Assembly: GCA_019648995.1 (NCBI GenBank)
Contig: BLXT01002128.1
Span: 245,233 to 275,844, forward strand
Reading direction: 5' to 3'
Length of the DNA: 30,612 nucleotides
DNA from: Plakobranchus ocellatus
Lineage: Eukaryota > Mollusca > Gastropoda > Plakobranchidae
This document shows positions 1-10,154 of this stretch, piece by piece; the first letter of the stretch is position 1; each line of letters starts with the position of its first letter. The position numbers were made by a program, and so were the translations under genes. Below the pieces are notes generated by a model. That model was not told where the DNA came from. It worked only from the letters and a program-made list of their open reading frames with translations, and made no database searches.

Positions 1-2034
1 GAGAAGAGACCCTTTTCCCTCCCCTCACCTTATCTTTTTTAAATCTGCATTTGGGAATTCAGAAGTAAAATCTTTTTTTTTATTCAGTGTAAGGTGATAC
101 TGTAATATCGAGAGTCAACCTCTAAACTTTGTTTACTCTTTGAACTGATCATTGGGTATCCACTGCCCAAGGTGACCATCTTTTTAAGGTGAACACTTTT
201 GTGCTTCATCTTAAGTGTCGCCATAGACAGGTTTCACTTTATCTAAAATAAATGTGTTGGAGTACATACACTGGACAAAAATAGGTAAGTAGGTAATATA
301 AATCAAGAAATGCATTGAAAAGACAGATGTGTGGGCATAGCGGCTTGGGTCTGTAAATGAATTATAGGAGTATGCAAATTGAATGGAGTCAGATCAAAAT
401 AGTTTGGCTTTGTGCCTGATAATTGGACCAGAAATGCAATATTCACTTTTTATGCGAGTGAGAGAACTGGTAGAGAACAAAAACTGACAAATGATGTGTA
501 CACAAACCAAACCATTCTTAATTTCAAATGATTACCATCTATCTCACTTTACATGTAACTGAATTTTTATCATAATTATTTGCATCATTTTTTTTTGTGA
601 GTGTCCGTAATTTTTTTTTTTTAAGTATCCATATTCTTATGTGTAGTTAATGTACATTGTATTTATAAAATATGTATATGTTTAATCATACACATATATA
701 TCATTACTTGCGGAATTCATTTAATAAGGTTAATATAATGTCGTATGTATGTATATGTATCTATATGTAATAAAATTGTGTGTGTGTGTGTTAGCATATG
801 TATATGTAGGTGTTTTTTTTCTTTCTCTCTCTTTCAAACCTTATAAATGTTCTCTAGTTAACCAATAACCATCTTAAAACATAATATTTTACGTCACGAT
901 TTTTTTAGCTAGCTCATATCTTTGGTATTGTATTTATGATTTTCATTTTTGTATGATAAATCCGAAGGGCAAAACGTTTGTAGGCCTACATATACTCTGT
1001 GTTGCTCAAACTTGTTCAAATAAATTAAAGAGTTGGAGGTTGCATTCTTTCGTTACGGTCTTAAAGTTAGTAATTTGAGCTATTTGAATTCTTGTATGGA
1101 GTTCCATGTTTAAGTTTTGATTACAAAGTTTGTACTATCTATTTCTGTGCTTTCTTTTATTAAAAGGGCCAGATCTACTATTAAAAAAGAAAGGCCTATA
1201 AATCAGTATCACTATATTAATTTCTTTTTAAAGTTTTCCATATCAATACTGGATGGATCAGCAAATCATATAACCAAGTGAAGAAGAAGGCCTAGAATCT
1301 GTCTTTGGTTAGCCCATAACTAGATCTATAGTTTTGAAATGGCAATGCCAGAGTTATGAATCCAGATCTATCTCAAAGTACAACAGGCCTTTAATAGGCA
1401 AATCTAAAAGAAGTTGAATTTATAAAAGGAGAGTTAAATTACATATCAACATCCAAGAGACCTCAGAATAGATTGACTGAACTTTAAGGACTGTGTTTTA
1501 AAAGATAATGAGAAAATATAGGAAACTCATGATTGAGGCCTAGACAGATGGATTTAGATGCAAGACATTCAAGACGGACAGAGAGAATAAGTATTATGTG
1601 ATGATCAGTAAGTGTATGTCCAGGAGGGAGTGAAGCACAGACTCTATTTCTAACTGATTTGAGATTAGGCAGTTGATTTGTACTACAGTCGTTCAGAATT
1701 ATTGATTTATTTACTTAAAGGGTAGTTAAGGAGAAAGGTGGAAGAATTTTTTTTATAATCATGTCTTGTTGACATAGATTTATTTTAATAAATCTTGTGT
1801 GACTTGAAAAAGGTCCTCATTTGATTATTAAGTTTTTATGGTTGGTTGAATTGCCTGTTCAGTAGATGGGATTATTTGTTGTCTTGTGTTTTTTTAAATT
1901 AAGAGATATTATGTAATATGATTTAAATAATTAAAAGCTTTCCTTTTTTTTTGTATAAGTTCCATCACAGATATAAGATTGCTCACTGAGCTATAAAGGG
2001 CCTACATCAACAACACACACACAAACCTTACATT
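1..2034. other. Non-coding, repeat-bearing flank
   Basis: AT-rich sequence with poly-T tracts, a short TG array at about 777-791 and dispersed repeat R (864-1069). No exon was recognised on either strand. EXOSC3 introns could extend here. Confidence 0.5.
864..1069 (+). repeat. Dispersed repeat R, copy 1
   Basis: It aligns in direct orientation to 7058-7214. It opens with AACCATCTTAAAAC, passes AAACGTTTGTA and CTCTGTGTTGCTCAAAC, and ends GGTTGCATTCTTTCG with TCTTAAAGTT. No coding potential is recognised. Family unknown. Confidence 0.6.
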
Positions 2035-2955
2035 TACAAAAAGGGTCCAACTCTTATGCTTTATCAATACTTATGAAAAAGTGTATAGAAATGCAAAAAG
2101 ACATTCATCTCTGCTTCATTGGCTATTCAAAGGTTTTAGACAAAGTAAAACATGAAGAGCTGTTTCACATCCTTGAAAAAAATGGAAGTTGATGGTGAAA
2201 ATGTGAGAGTAATTAGAAACCTATATTGGGGTCAAACTGTAAGAATTGAAAGAGAACATAGAAATTTAAAATCCATCAAAGAGGTGTGAGGCAGGGATAT
2301 ATAAAGTGTCCAGATCTTTTTAACCTACATAGTGAAATAATCTTGAGGAATCTAGAGGATATCTCTGGTTCAAAACGAAATTAAGAAAATCTTAATTATC
2401 TCAAGTTGAAGTATGCATTATTATACAGTTTTGACGGGAGAATCTGATGAACATCTTCAAAAACTTGTTGATACCATTAGACAGCAAAAGAGTAAATCCG
2501 TCTTTGAATGTGAAATAAAAGAAGGAAATGCATAATCATCTGAAAAAACAGCCATGGCCAAAGATACAGTATTCCAATAATGACAAACAGAAACATGAAG
2601 ATCAAAATAACAGAAATGAAATAATGGTAAATACTTTCATATGGAAGTAAAGACTTGGACAATAAACAGTGAAACAGAGAAAAAACTGGGAGCAGGGGTG
2701 ATGTGGTTTATATTATAAGAGTGATGAGGATGTCATGAATGGAAAAGAAGTGCAATGAATTGATACTGAGAGAAACTAAACTTGAGCATTCAATTACTTA
2801 TTGATTAAAACCATAAGGCAGGGGCAACTACAATTTTAAGGACACTTTTTTGACACAAGGGTTTAAAACATTTATCAATCACTGGAAAGATTGAAGGCAA
2901 ACGCAGTAGGGTACATTATTGCCAATGTCTGTTCTAGACAGGGAACCTTAAAAAG
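2035..2955 (+). pseudogene. Decayed non-LTR retrotransposon ORF2, reverse transcriptase to C-terminus
   Basis: Three-frame reading gives a consecutive set of matches to LINE ORF2, broken by frameshifts and stops. The first block is CIEMQKDIHLCFIGYSK followed by VLDKVKHEELFHILEK (about 2080-2180). Next come KMEVDGENVRVIRNLYWGQT, then RGVRQGYIKCPDLFNLHSEI (about 2282-2340), and ESDEHLQKLVDTIRQQ (about 2443-2490). After that are WTINSETEKKLGA (about 2657-2695), MRMSWMEKKCNELILRET (about 2729-2780), ITGKIEGKR (about 2880) and IIANVCSRQGT (about 2917-2950), which resembles the usual ORF end. The YADD catalytic box is destroyed (it reads YALLY), so it is inactive. The 5' half of the element is absent here. 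Confidence 0.85.
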
Positions 2956-4139
2956 GAGCATTGAAGTGCATCATGATTGTTGGAGACAATTTTAATTATT
3001 CTTGTGACGTAAGCATTGCAATTTAGTGAATTACCACTGGTGAATCAAGTGTCTGTTATTTCTTTCTTTCGATTTTCACAGGTTATATTTCAGAGGCCAA
3101 CTTTCTTTCTTAGGAGCTAAAATTGTGATATAGAGTCAAAAGAATTTGCTTTAGTGATTATGATTTAGCACTCATTGACTATTTATATTAAGGCTATTTT
3201 TAATTATGGAAAATGCCTGGAAATTGAATATATTGTTTCCTTGCTTTTGTTCCCAAAATTAAGAGACATCTTTAAGTATTACTTTTAAATATTAGAGATA
3301 AAATATTTGAAAAGAATTTGGTGCATTTTGGAGACAGGCAGGTTTTTAAAAATAACACAATTTTACATCACTATATTTTTTTTTTTGATAGTATAGGAAA
3401 AATGACACCTTTATAAGAAGGATCTACATTACGACTACCTTATTTTCAATAAGCATAGGTTTGGTGGCTCTGCTTGCTGATTTATTTTATGAATAAGTGA
3501 CTGAAAATAAACAGAGTGGCGATAAGTAAGGAAAACCTGACTTTTTGCATTGTCATAATGCACTTCATAAAATAGCTCTAAAATCTTTACATTCAACTTG
3601 CAAATAAAATCTAGTGTACGCCTACAAATTTGGCTCATAATGCAACAGGGGTTTTAGGCAAGGCAAAAGCGCTTAAAAAAAAAAAAAAAAATCTTACTTG
3701 CAAGTTCTGGCAGCTTAGCAAGAAACAAATACAGATGGAAGCAAATGAATTGAAGCATCTTCTGAACTCATTCTATTTTTTTTTTATTTGCAGGCAGAGT
3801 ATTCTCTCTAATAGAAGAATGGCTGGTGTACGGGTTAATATGAGTACTGCACATTAAGAAAGCAAGGGGAAAAAAATATAACCTTCTACAGAGAATTATG
3901 GACTTATATTGTAAAAATCAGTGACCAGGATAATGGGATTGTCTTACAATAATGCAAGACAGTCCTCATTTGATAGGGATTGCCATGAGCAAAAGTGACA
4001 TGTGATTGTCGTTTAGTAAATGTGCACAACTCAAACATTATCAAAATATGAATACAATAAAATGCTTCAAAAGGAAAAGATGGAAACTGGAAAGAGTCAG
4101 AGTGTAAATAAACACTTCTGGTTCTGTGGAAATGTGACA
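2956..4139. other. No gene seen
   Basis: AT-rich spacer between two retrotransposon relics. Short ORFs here match nothing I recognise, and homopolymers (A15 near 3675) are frequent. Confidence 0.5.
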
Positions 4140-4478
4140 GATAGGAGCAGAAAAATCACAGGTGGGGTTTAAATTAATAGTGTCCTTTGAAGACATTGTA
4201 CATGTACATAAAAGGGGTGTCAGTATGATGCTAGATTCACAAAATGCGAGTGCTCTCAAAGGGTACTGGCCAGTTAATGAAAAAAAAAATTACTTTTAAA
4301 CAAAGTTTAAAACAGAACACTGTTGAAATCTGGATCATTCAGGTCTATGCCCCGAAAACAACATTTGATGATGAAGTGATTTTAAGAAACTAAATGAAGA
4401 CAAAAAGAATAAAAGTGACCCAAAACCTCAAGACATTAAAATTATCATAGCAGATATAATTCAAAAATAAATGGGATG
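4140..4478 (+). pseudogene. Decayed LINE apurinic endonuclease fragment
   Basis: The plus strand encodes KRGVSMMLDSQNASALKGYW, then EIWIIQVYAPKTTFDDEVI, then after a frameshift FKKLNEDKK and DIKIIIADI. This is the order found in LINE endonuclease domains (RRGVGI, QVYAPT, then IIMGDFNAKVG). The GDFN catalytic motif is replaced by ADII, so it is inactive. It lies downstream of the reverse transcriptase relic on the same strand, the wrong order for one element, so these are separate insertions or a rearranged pair. Confidence 0.75.
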
Positions 4479-6450
4479 TAAAATATGATAGTGGGCCCTT
4501 TTAGGCTTGGTTGTTGTCATTCATGACATTAGTCAAGCAACATGGGATCTTACCCTAAACCCTTGCCGTGTCATGCTTTGTGGTACACAGAAATTGCTCA
4601 AGTTTGGAGCATAAAGTGTTGTCTATGCCATAACCAAGAGAGACACAGGTCCTGAAGTTTGGAGATTGTGTTTTACCTTCAGATTATTAACCAAATTTCT
4701 GCACCAAGCTGATATACTGGCGTGATTGTGAGGAAAACTGACAAGGCGCAGCGAGCCAAATAATTACCCTAGACCCTCCCACCTGGCAACAGCTGGGAAC
4801 CACTATAGTGGCTTTCACTTTAGACCTACTTCTAATTCAAAGTTCCACTTTATCATTCAAGTGCCAATCTTGTGGATGACTCTGTAATTACAAGAATGAT
4901 TGTGTAATTTCTTATCAATCAATAAAATCCTAGGAAAATGTTGCAGATTTCTTCCCACCTGACATACTATAATTGATGCAATGTGAGCCCTATGAGAAGA
5001 AAATGGTGAGGAGAGAGGGGTGTCCTTTTGCCCTGCCTCATTGTCTTTATGATTCTCTTTAAGTGTTTATAACCAATCACTAGGAGAGTTAATGTGTGAT
5101 AGGTTGGAGGATGTTTTACAGTGTGTGTTCGTACTGTTAGAAGGTTACTGACCCGTTCTTGGTAGAACGTAGCCCTTTCTCATTAGCCATAGACATACGC
5201 ATCATGTCAACAACCTGTGATGCTAAGGCCACTAATACAAGTACTGGTAAAAGTTATAGGCATGCATACATAAAATGCCATTTTAGACAAAAGGATTGAA
5301 AACTTAGGTGACTTTTTACACTTTATTTGATAGAGTTAGTTCAATAATGCAAATCAATTACCGAGCCTTGAGTGTAGGCCTAGCCTTGCTTGTTTGAAAA
5401 AAAAGGGAATAGCATTGCTCTGTCAGAGGGTGAAGTAGGCCTACATGTATTTTTTTTTTTTTTTTTTTAATCCTAGCAACAGAATTAAGAATGGCCCTAT
5501 GATTTTGTTTAATTCTAAATAAAACAGATGCAATATAAGTTGTAAGGCAGGCTTTTGTCTTTGAGGAGAACCAATGAGCATAGGCCTCTATCCTTACAAA
5601 AGCTGTTTCTTCTTTAAATACGTAAGGGGAGCAGTCGAGCACTAAAATTATTACCCAGCTCTTACTGAGTTATCTCTCCCTCATTGAGCAGTGTACACGC
5701 TGACTTCCCCTGAGCCCTGCATGCATTATTGGGGTTTTTTTGTGCGGCCTGAGCTGTGGGCTCGCTTAAATTTCAGCCCACTGCTCTCCAGTCCTAGTGA
5801 ATAGAAGAAGTGTTTTTATCCTCACCAATGCCACTTTGCTTTTTTTTTAAAACCATACGAATTCCTGACGATAAATAGGGCACGGATGTAAGCCATGCTT
5901 CAAAAAAAAGTACAAGCCAAGCATCGGGAGGGCTGATCTGGCTGTTTTTTTTTTTTTTAGTTGGGTTTAGAGTATGTTTTCTTATAGTTGGGTTTCATTT
6001 AGGTTTTTTTTTTTAATTTGGATTTTTAAATAGGGTTTTTATTTTGGATTTGTTATGGTTTTATTAATTTTTTTTTTTGTTTTTTTGTTAGCAACTTCTA
6101 GATATACCTTCGCCAACTAGATCTACCGATGAAATGAAGAGGTTTTACGCCAAATAACAATTTAAATAGTGCTACTTTCACACAGTTGTTACAATTTTAC
6201 ACCAGCAACCTCTTCATTTCATTGATAACTGATGAAGTTAGATCTGGAAGTCGTTGGGTCTGTCCCTGGACTTTCCCCATTTTTTATGCCAGCTTAGCAC
6301 TCAAGCCTAGCTGTCCCTCTAGACTAGAGGGTTAAATGTTCATATAGGGCCTACTGTAATATGACAGGTTGGTTAACAATTATGCTATCATAAATTTACT
6401 TTTACTGCCAAATTTGATTAAGCTTTCAAAACTGTGAATCCTTCCTGATC
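4479..6450. other. No gene seen; presumed EXOSC3 intron or flank
   Basis: Holds T-rich tracts (5448-5469, 5943-6090), several AGGCCT palindromes and the inverted repeat at 6129-6222. I looked on the minus strand for the EXOSC3 S1-domain exon (YVPVKG, GSEPASLSYL, FEGATKRNRP) and did not find it. Confidence 0.45.
6129..6222. repeat. 16-bp perfect inverted repeat with 62-nt spacer
   Basis: ATGAAATGAAGAGGTT (6129-6144) is the exact reverse complement of AACCTCTTCATTTCAT (6207-6222). AGATCT also occurs outside both arms, at about 6119 and 6240. It lies in the presumed EXOSC3 intron 1. It could be a small foldback element or a hairpin in the transcript. Confidence 0.7.
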
Positions 6451-6469
6451 TAGATCTAGATCTAGATCC
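6451..6469. repeat. GATCTA short tandem repeat
   Basis: Three to four perfect GATCTA units just below the EXOSC3 exon. A similar array is at 14171-14192 in CARM1 intron 1. Confidence 0.85.
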
Positions 6470-6512
6470 ATCTATAATGGCGATAACACCGAGAGATCTG
6501 ATCTTGGCGTAC

Positions 6513-6710
6513 CCTTTTATGGTGACAGTCAACCCAATAAACTCCTGGTTTCCGATATCGTAGTATTCCAGGTCGGATAACTTTTATTTCCAAATCATTC
6601 TCTTTGAGCCCTGGGCCTAGCAAAATCTTTTTCGCATCATCTGTTGATTTTAACTGGGTGAAACTAAAAATATCGCCTGGTATAACAACATTACCAATGG
6701 GCGCCGCCAT
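6513..6710 (-). CDS. EXOSC3: EXOSC3 (Rrp40) first coding exon, exosome cap subunit
   Basis: EXOSC3 is an S1/KH RNA-binding subunit of the nuclear and cytoplasmic RNA exosome, forming part of the cap through which RNA enters. This exon gives 66 residues: MAAPIGNVVIPGDIFSF, then KKILLGPGLKENDL, then KPGVYWVDCHHKR. It matches the human N-terminal domain (GQVVLPGE, CGPGL, GGVYWVDSQQKR) without the vertebrate N-terminal extension. Just after the KR codons the minus strand reads GTACGC, a possible splice donor, and the conserved S1 part (starting YVPVKG in human) should be in the next exon. That exon was not found at lower coordinates, so the gene may run off the left edge. The frame stays open to a TAG at 6462-6464, but those residues do not match the family. 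A pseudogene or assembly indel is possible (see findings). Confidence 0.78.
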
Positions 6711-6800
6711 GTTGAAAAGGAAGTGTGCAAATTATGTGTCTCGTTAACAGAGTTTAATCGTACTTAGTTGTCTGGTAAAGCTCTCGACATCAAAAAGAGT
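6705..6800 (-). promoter_or_regulatory. Candidate EXOSC3 promoter/5'UTR with ETS-like and YY1-like motifs
   Basis: On the minus strand the start context is AACATGGCGGCGCC, matching the YY1-type AANATGGCGGC element that often overlaps start codons of housekeeping genes. An ETS/GABP-like GGAAGT core lies on the plus strand at 6719-6724, only 9-14 bases upstream of the ATG. The combination is typical of TATA-less housekeeping promoters. Binding is inferred from motif match only. Confidence 0.35.
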
Positions 6801-7057
6801 ATCGGGAAAAGAAATTAATTTGTTGTAGTTGGCAGCTGGATCTTCATTTAGTTTTATCGATTTCCATCTTTCTTTTTCTTCATACAATAACATGACGAGA
6901 AAGCTCAAAGACTACAAATTATCATTAATATAATGCCTATGACTTGCAGGTTGAATTTTTTTTAAATACATTAAAAAACATTAAAAACAGCATTTTATTA
7001 GCTCATGCCAGTGAAGTAATAATTAAGCCTCGATATCTAATACAGTAAAAAGACTAC

Positions 7058-7214
7058 AAAACCATCTTAAAACTTAATTTGAACAAAGGGTTTGAGGCTT
7101 CATAAACAATATCTGATAAAGCCTTTAAACGAAAAGTTTGTACGTGTTCTGTGTTGTTCAAGTTTGTTTATATTATTTTTCAGTTGGTAGTTGCATTCTT
7201 TAGTATCTTAAAGT
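7058..7214 (+). repeat. Dispersed repeat R, copy 2
   Basis: It aligns to 864-1069 with internal length differences: AACCATCTTAAAAC near 7060, AAAAGTTTGTACGTGTTCTG near 7133 and GTAGTTGCATTCTT near 7190, ending TCTTAAAGTT. The shared order over about 160-200 bp supports a common ancestor. Confidence 0.6.
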
Positions 7215-7739
7215 TCATTTTCTTATCACCCTAGCATCTTGAAGATCATTATTTTTTTTTTTGTCTTCGGGAGCGTGATATTTGTATATTTTTCTTACTT
7301 TTGTTTAAAAACCTGGAAAAAATTTGATCTAGGCTAAACGTCTGATATAGTTTTACTGTCTGTGAATGATATTCAAAATCCACCTCATTTATGCCTCATC
7401 AAAGGTATATGTCGAGTGATCCGCATCCCCTCCCCCCGGCCCTTATTGACTTGGAAACTGAGGTGTAATAGTACATCAGTGGGGGGAAATGTTAGAGAAG
7501 GGTGACGTCAGAAGACAGGTCGTTCAGCGCATACCTTTGCGGAACACCAAATTAGGAAAGAGGGCCTTAAAACAAGTTTCTTTTGGTCAAATATAATACT
7601 TAAATTCTAAATTAAATAAGATACCTTGTCCAGATAAAGTATCTAGGCTAATTAGTCTTGAAATTGGAACGGTCCTTTTTTCATTATTTTTTGTTCTAGC
7701 ATTATTTTAAAAAAAAAGGACTTTCTTCGTCTACATTTT

Positions 7740-8330
7740 AAGAACTTTACCTAAAATAATTTTAGCCAGCGACTGCTCCCAAATAGGGTAATTGAAGTGT
7801 TTTATTGTGTAAATTTCTGCTCCTGAACTGTGATGTCTGTTGTGACTGCTAGGTCTAAATGCGTGAAGGTCTTCTTAATCTCTTTATTCTATGTCGCACA
7901 TAACAGAGGAGGTATCGAGGCGCTAAAGCAATATTTCTAATTTATTTTCTTTCCCAGCAATCCGAATAAATCATCGGCAAATGTCAGGTTTTTGATGTTT
8001 CTTTTTTCATGAGCTGAGTGGACCCCGATTGTTCTCCAGAGCATTCGTAATATACGTTCCGGAAACACTTTAAAGAGAAAAGTGATAGAAGGCAATCCTA
8101 CCGCACACCTACCGATTAGTGCAACCTGTTTCCGGTGGTGTTTTTGGAAAGCACTGCGTTGATTGCTTTGGAATATAACCACTGGATGGCGGGCTGTGTC
8201 ATACTCTGTTAAACACTTTTTTTTTGTTTGTCAATAAACTGAGACGTGATATGGTTCTCTCTGATATGAGATGTGTCTCACAAAAGGTTGAATATCTATC
8301 TTTGATTGTTTTTCTGTGCTTTCTCTGTGT
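7740..8330 (-). pseudogene. Decayed LINE reverse transcriptase of a second family
   Basis: Read on the minus strand in shifting frames, matches appear in family order. They are IFNLL with FIDK..KSV (the FIDFKKAFD region, about 8215-8290), AIQWLYSKAINAVLSKNTTG (about 8125-8185), then GVR-stop-DCLLS with ERILRMLWR (about 8030-8105). These are followed by NIKNLTFADDLFGLLGKK (about 7940-8000), then weak RLD and later similarity down to about 7740. The FADD catalytic motif survives, but several stops and frameshifts break the protein. The sequence type (RQGCLLSPTLFN, FADDIDGLAG) differs from the relic at 2-3 kb, which has an IKRGVRQGC, LPDLFN type. Confidence 0.82.
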
Positions 8331-8729
8331 AATGATGTCTTCGAGAATGAGGAAAAAGATATACGCTCTTAAAAGTCTATTACTATGCAATTTGGCTCAT
8401 GATACATTTTTCTTGTACTCTACCAGCAAAACATCGCGGACACCAATGCCCTTTTTGTCGCCGCAGTGATCAAAGATAAACCTAACGACGACAATAACTG
8501 TGCCCATTGTCGGTTGCCTCAGAATCGAAGGATATACTATTCCATAATCTCCAGAGAAGCAAAGTTGATTCTTTTTTCAATGGTAGGCTACAATCATAAC
8601 TAGGGCTTATTTATGTATGCTTAAGGTAAACAGATAGGCGTCAAAATAGAGAAGTTAGCAGGGTCAGCACTCTGAGAAACAATGCAAACAACAATCATGA
8701 GCTGCTCTACGCACGGCTCTATCAGTTTT

Positions 8730-8915
8730 GAACTCTAATGTAAAGATTTAGTGATATGAAATAGCGGAATTACAGAACGCCTTCCACACTTTAGCACCCC
8801 GAATATGATGGCTCTCCTATTAATGAACTCTAATGAAAAAATGAAGTGATATGAAATGACGTACTTATTAACTTAGCGCCTTCCCCATAGCACCCTGACT
8901 ATGATGCCAATGGTG
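8730..8915. repeat. Diverged 95-bp tandem duplication
   Basis: Two adjacent units begin GAACTCTAATG at 8730 and 8825. They share AGTGATATGAAAT, CGCCTTCC, TAGCACCC and ATATGATGGC/CTATGATGCC in the same order. Divergence is substantial, so it is old. It directly abuts the left end of MITE copy 1. Confidence 0.75.
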
Positions 8916-8934
8916 ACTTTTTTGTTTATTCTTA

Positions 8935-9355
8935 GCGTAGGCCCACACTGGAAGCGACGCGACATGTCATGGCTAACTTGACAGACTGATGTCGCAGTTA
9001 GCGTAGGCCCACACTGGAGGCGACGCGACTTGTCATGGCTAACATGAAGGACTGATGTCGCAGTTACTGTGCGCTACCCACCGACAAGTTAGCCTGATAA
9101 TTTGCGTAACAAGACTGCCTCGCGGTTCGCGCGGCAACGGTCAGTAGAATTATGCGTGGTAACGTAATGGCACCCCCCCTTTCCCTTATCCGACAAAGCC
9201 AGTGACGTAAGACCAGGAAGGCTGTAAAACACAAAGGATAGCTCCGACGCTCCGATAAGTTGCCGACTTGATGTGCGCTCGCACCAAAGAAAGAGAGTAT
9301 TTCAAAACATGTATTGTTGGACACGTGAACTGCTGCCTCCAGCGTGCGCCTACGC
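8935..9355. mobile_element. MITE-like TIR element, copy 1
   Basis: The left end starts GCGTAGGCCCACACTGGA and the right end, reverse complemented, starts GCGTAGGCGCACGCTGGAGG, so the termini are inverted repeats. Both ends are flanked by TTA (8932-8934 and 9356-9358), a possible 3-bp target duplication as used by PIF/Harbinger-type transposons. At about 421 bp with no transposase, it is non-autonomous. The left terminus is duplicated: 66-bp units 8935-9000 and 9001-9066 differ at about five positions. The body is much more CpG-rich than its surroundings. Superfamily is inferred only from the TSD length. Confidence 0.7.
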
Positions 9356-10154
9356 TTAGTATGAGACTTCCAGTGTTTTCGGTTCTTGTCTATATATTTC
9401 AGACTGTCGAATTTAGTTTTTGCCTAAATTCAGGATTATTTGCAAGAGTTGCGAACGGTCCCATCATGGGCTTTTCCCCTAATGTATGAAAATAAGTATG
9501 CTTCCTTTGCTTTATTGACCGTATTCCCTAATCTTTTTGAAAGAATACGCACCAGTGACATCCAAAGAATTAGTGTTGGTAGTGTCTTTTTGTGAATGTA
9601 CATGTATTAACTTTGTTAAGGGATGCATTGGGGACTCAGAGCTATCCCAGTATAAATTTAGAGTTCACGCGTTCTCTTTGCAGCTTAGGCATGCAGCGGC
9701 TTATTTAGAAAGAGGAATGGGCGCCATATTGCGGGCAAGGCTGACATACACACAGCGTTCTCAGGTGCTGTTTTAACACAGTGCGCAACGAAAACGAGGC
9801 GGTGTTAGGACACATTGTAATCTTAAATTGTACCGTTCGTGTATAATTTGCGAGTTATCTCTAACTTTTTACTCATATTGTGACCCTAGAAAAATAAACT
9901 AGGGGGAAGATAATTAAATTTGTAACAATGTGACATAAAAGATCGTGTACGGAGAAAGGAATTAAAGGGAAACATGTTCAAGACCTTTGAATGCAATTTT
10001 CATGCACATATAGGCCTAAGTTCAGACCAAAAATAAGTGTACGTGGCGTAAAAAAGAACTTCTCTTCAAGTGAACGTGAGTGCTAGAGCAAAAGATAGTC
10101 AACGGGAGTGGGGAAAAGGTCCAAGAAAAATAAACTAGGGGAAAGTAACAGTAA
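9356..10154. other. Spacer between the two MITE-like copies
   Basis: No gene is recognised. AGAAAAATAAACTAGGGG occurs at about 9888 and again at about 10124, just before copy 2, suggesting a local duplication. ORFs here match nothing known to me. Confidence 0.5.

Noticed and set aside
5358-5642. 94-codon minus-strand ORF as an EXOSC3 downstream exon
   Set aside because: Its translation has a poly-Lys run from a T tract and lacks any S1 or KH motif.
9064-9489. Small ORFs within and next to MITE copy 1
   Set aside because: They fall largely inside a CpG-rich repeat, are not preserved in copy 2 and match no family.
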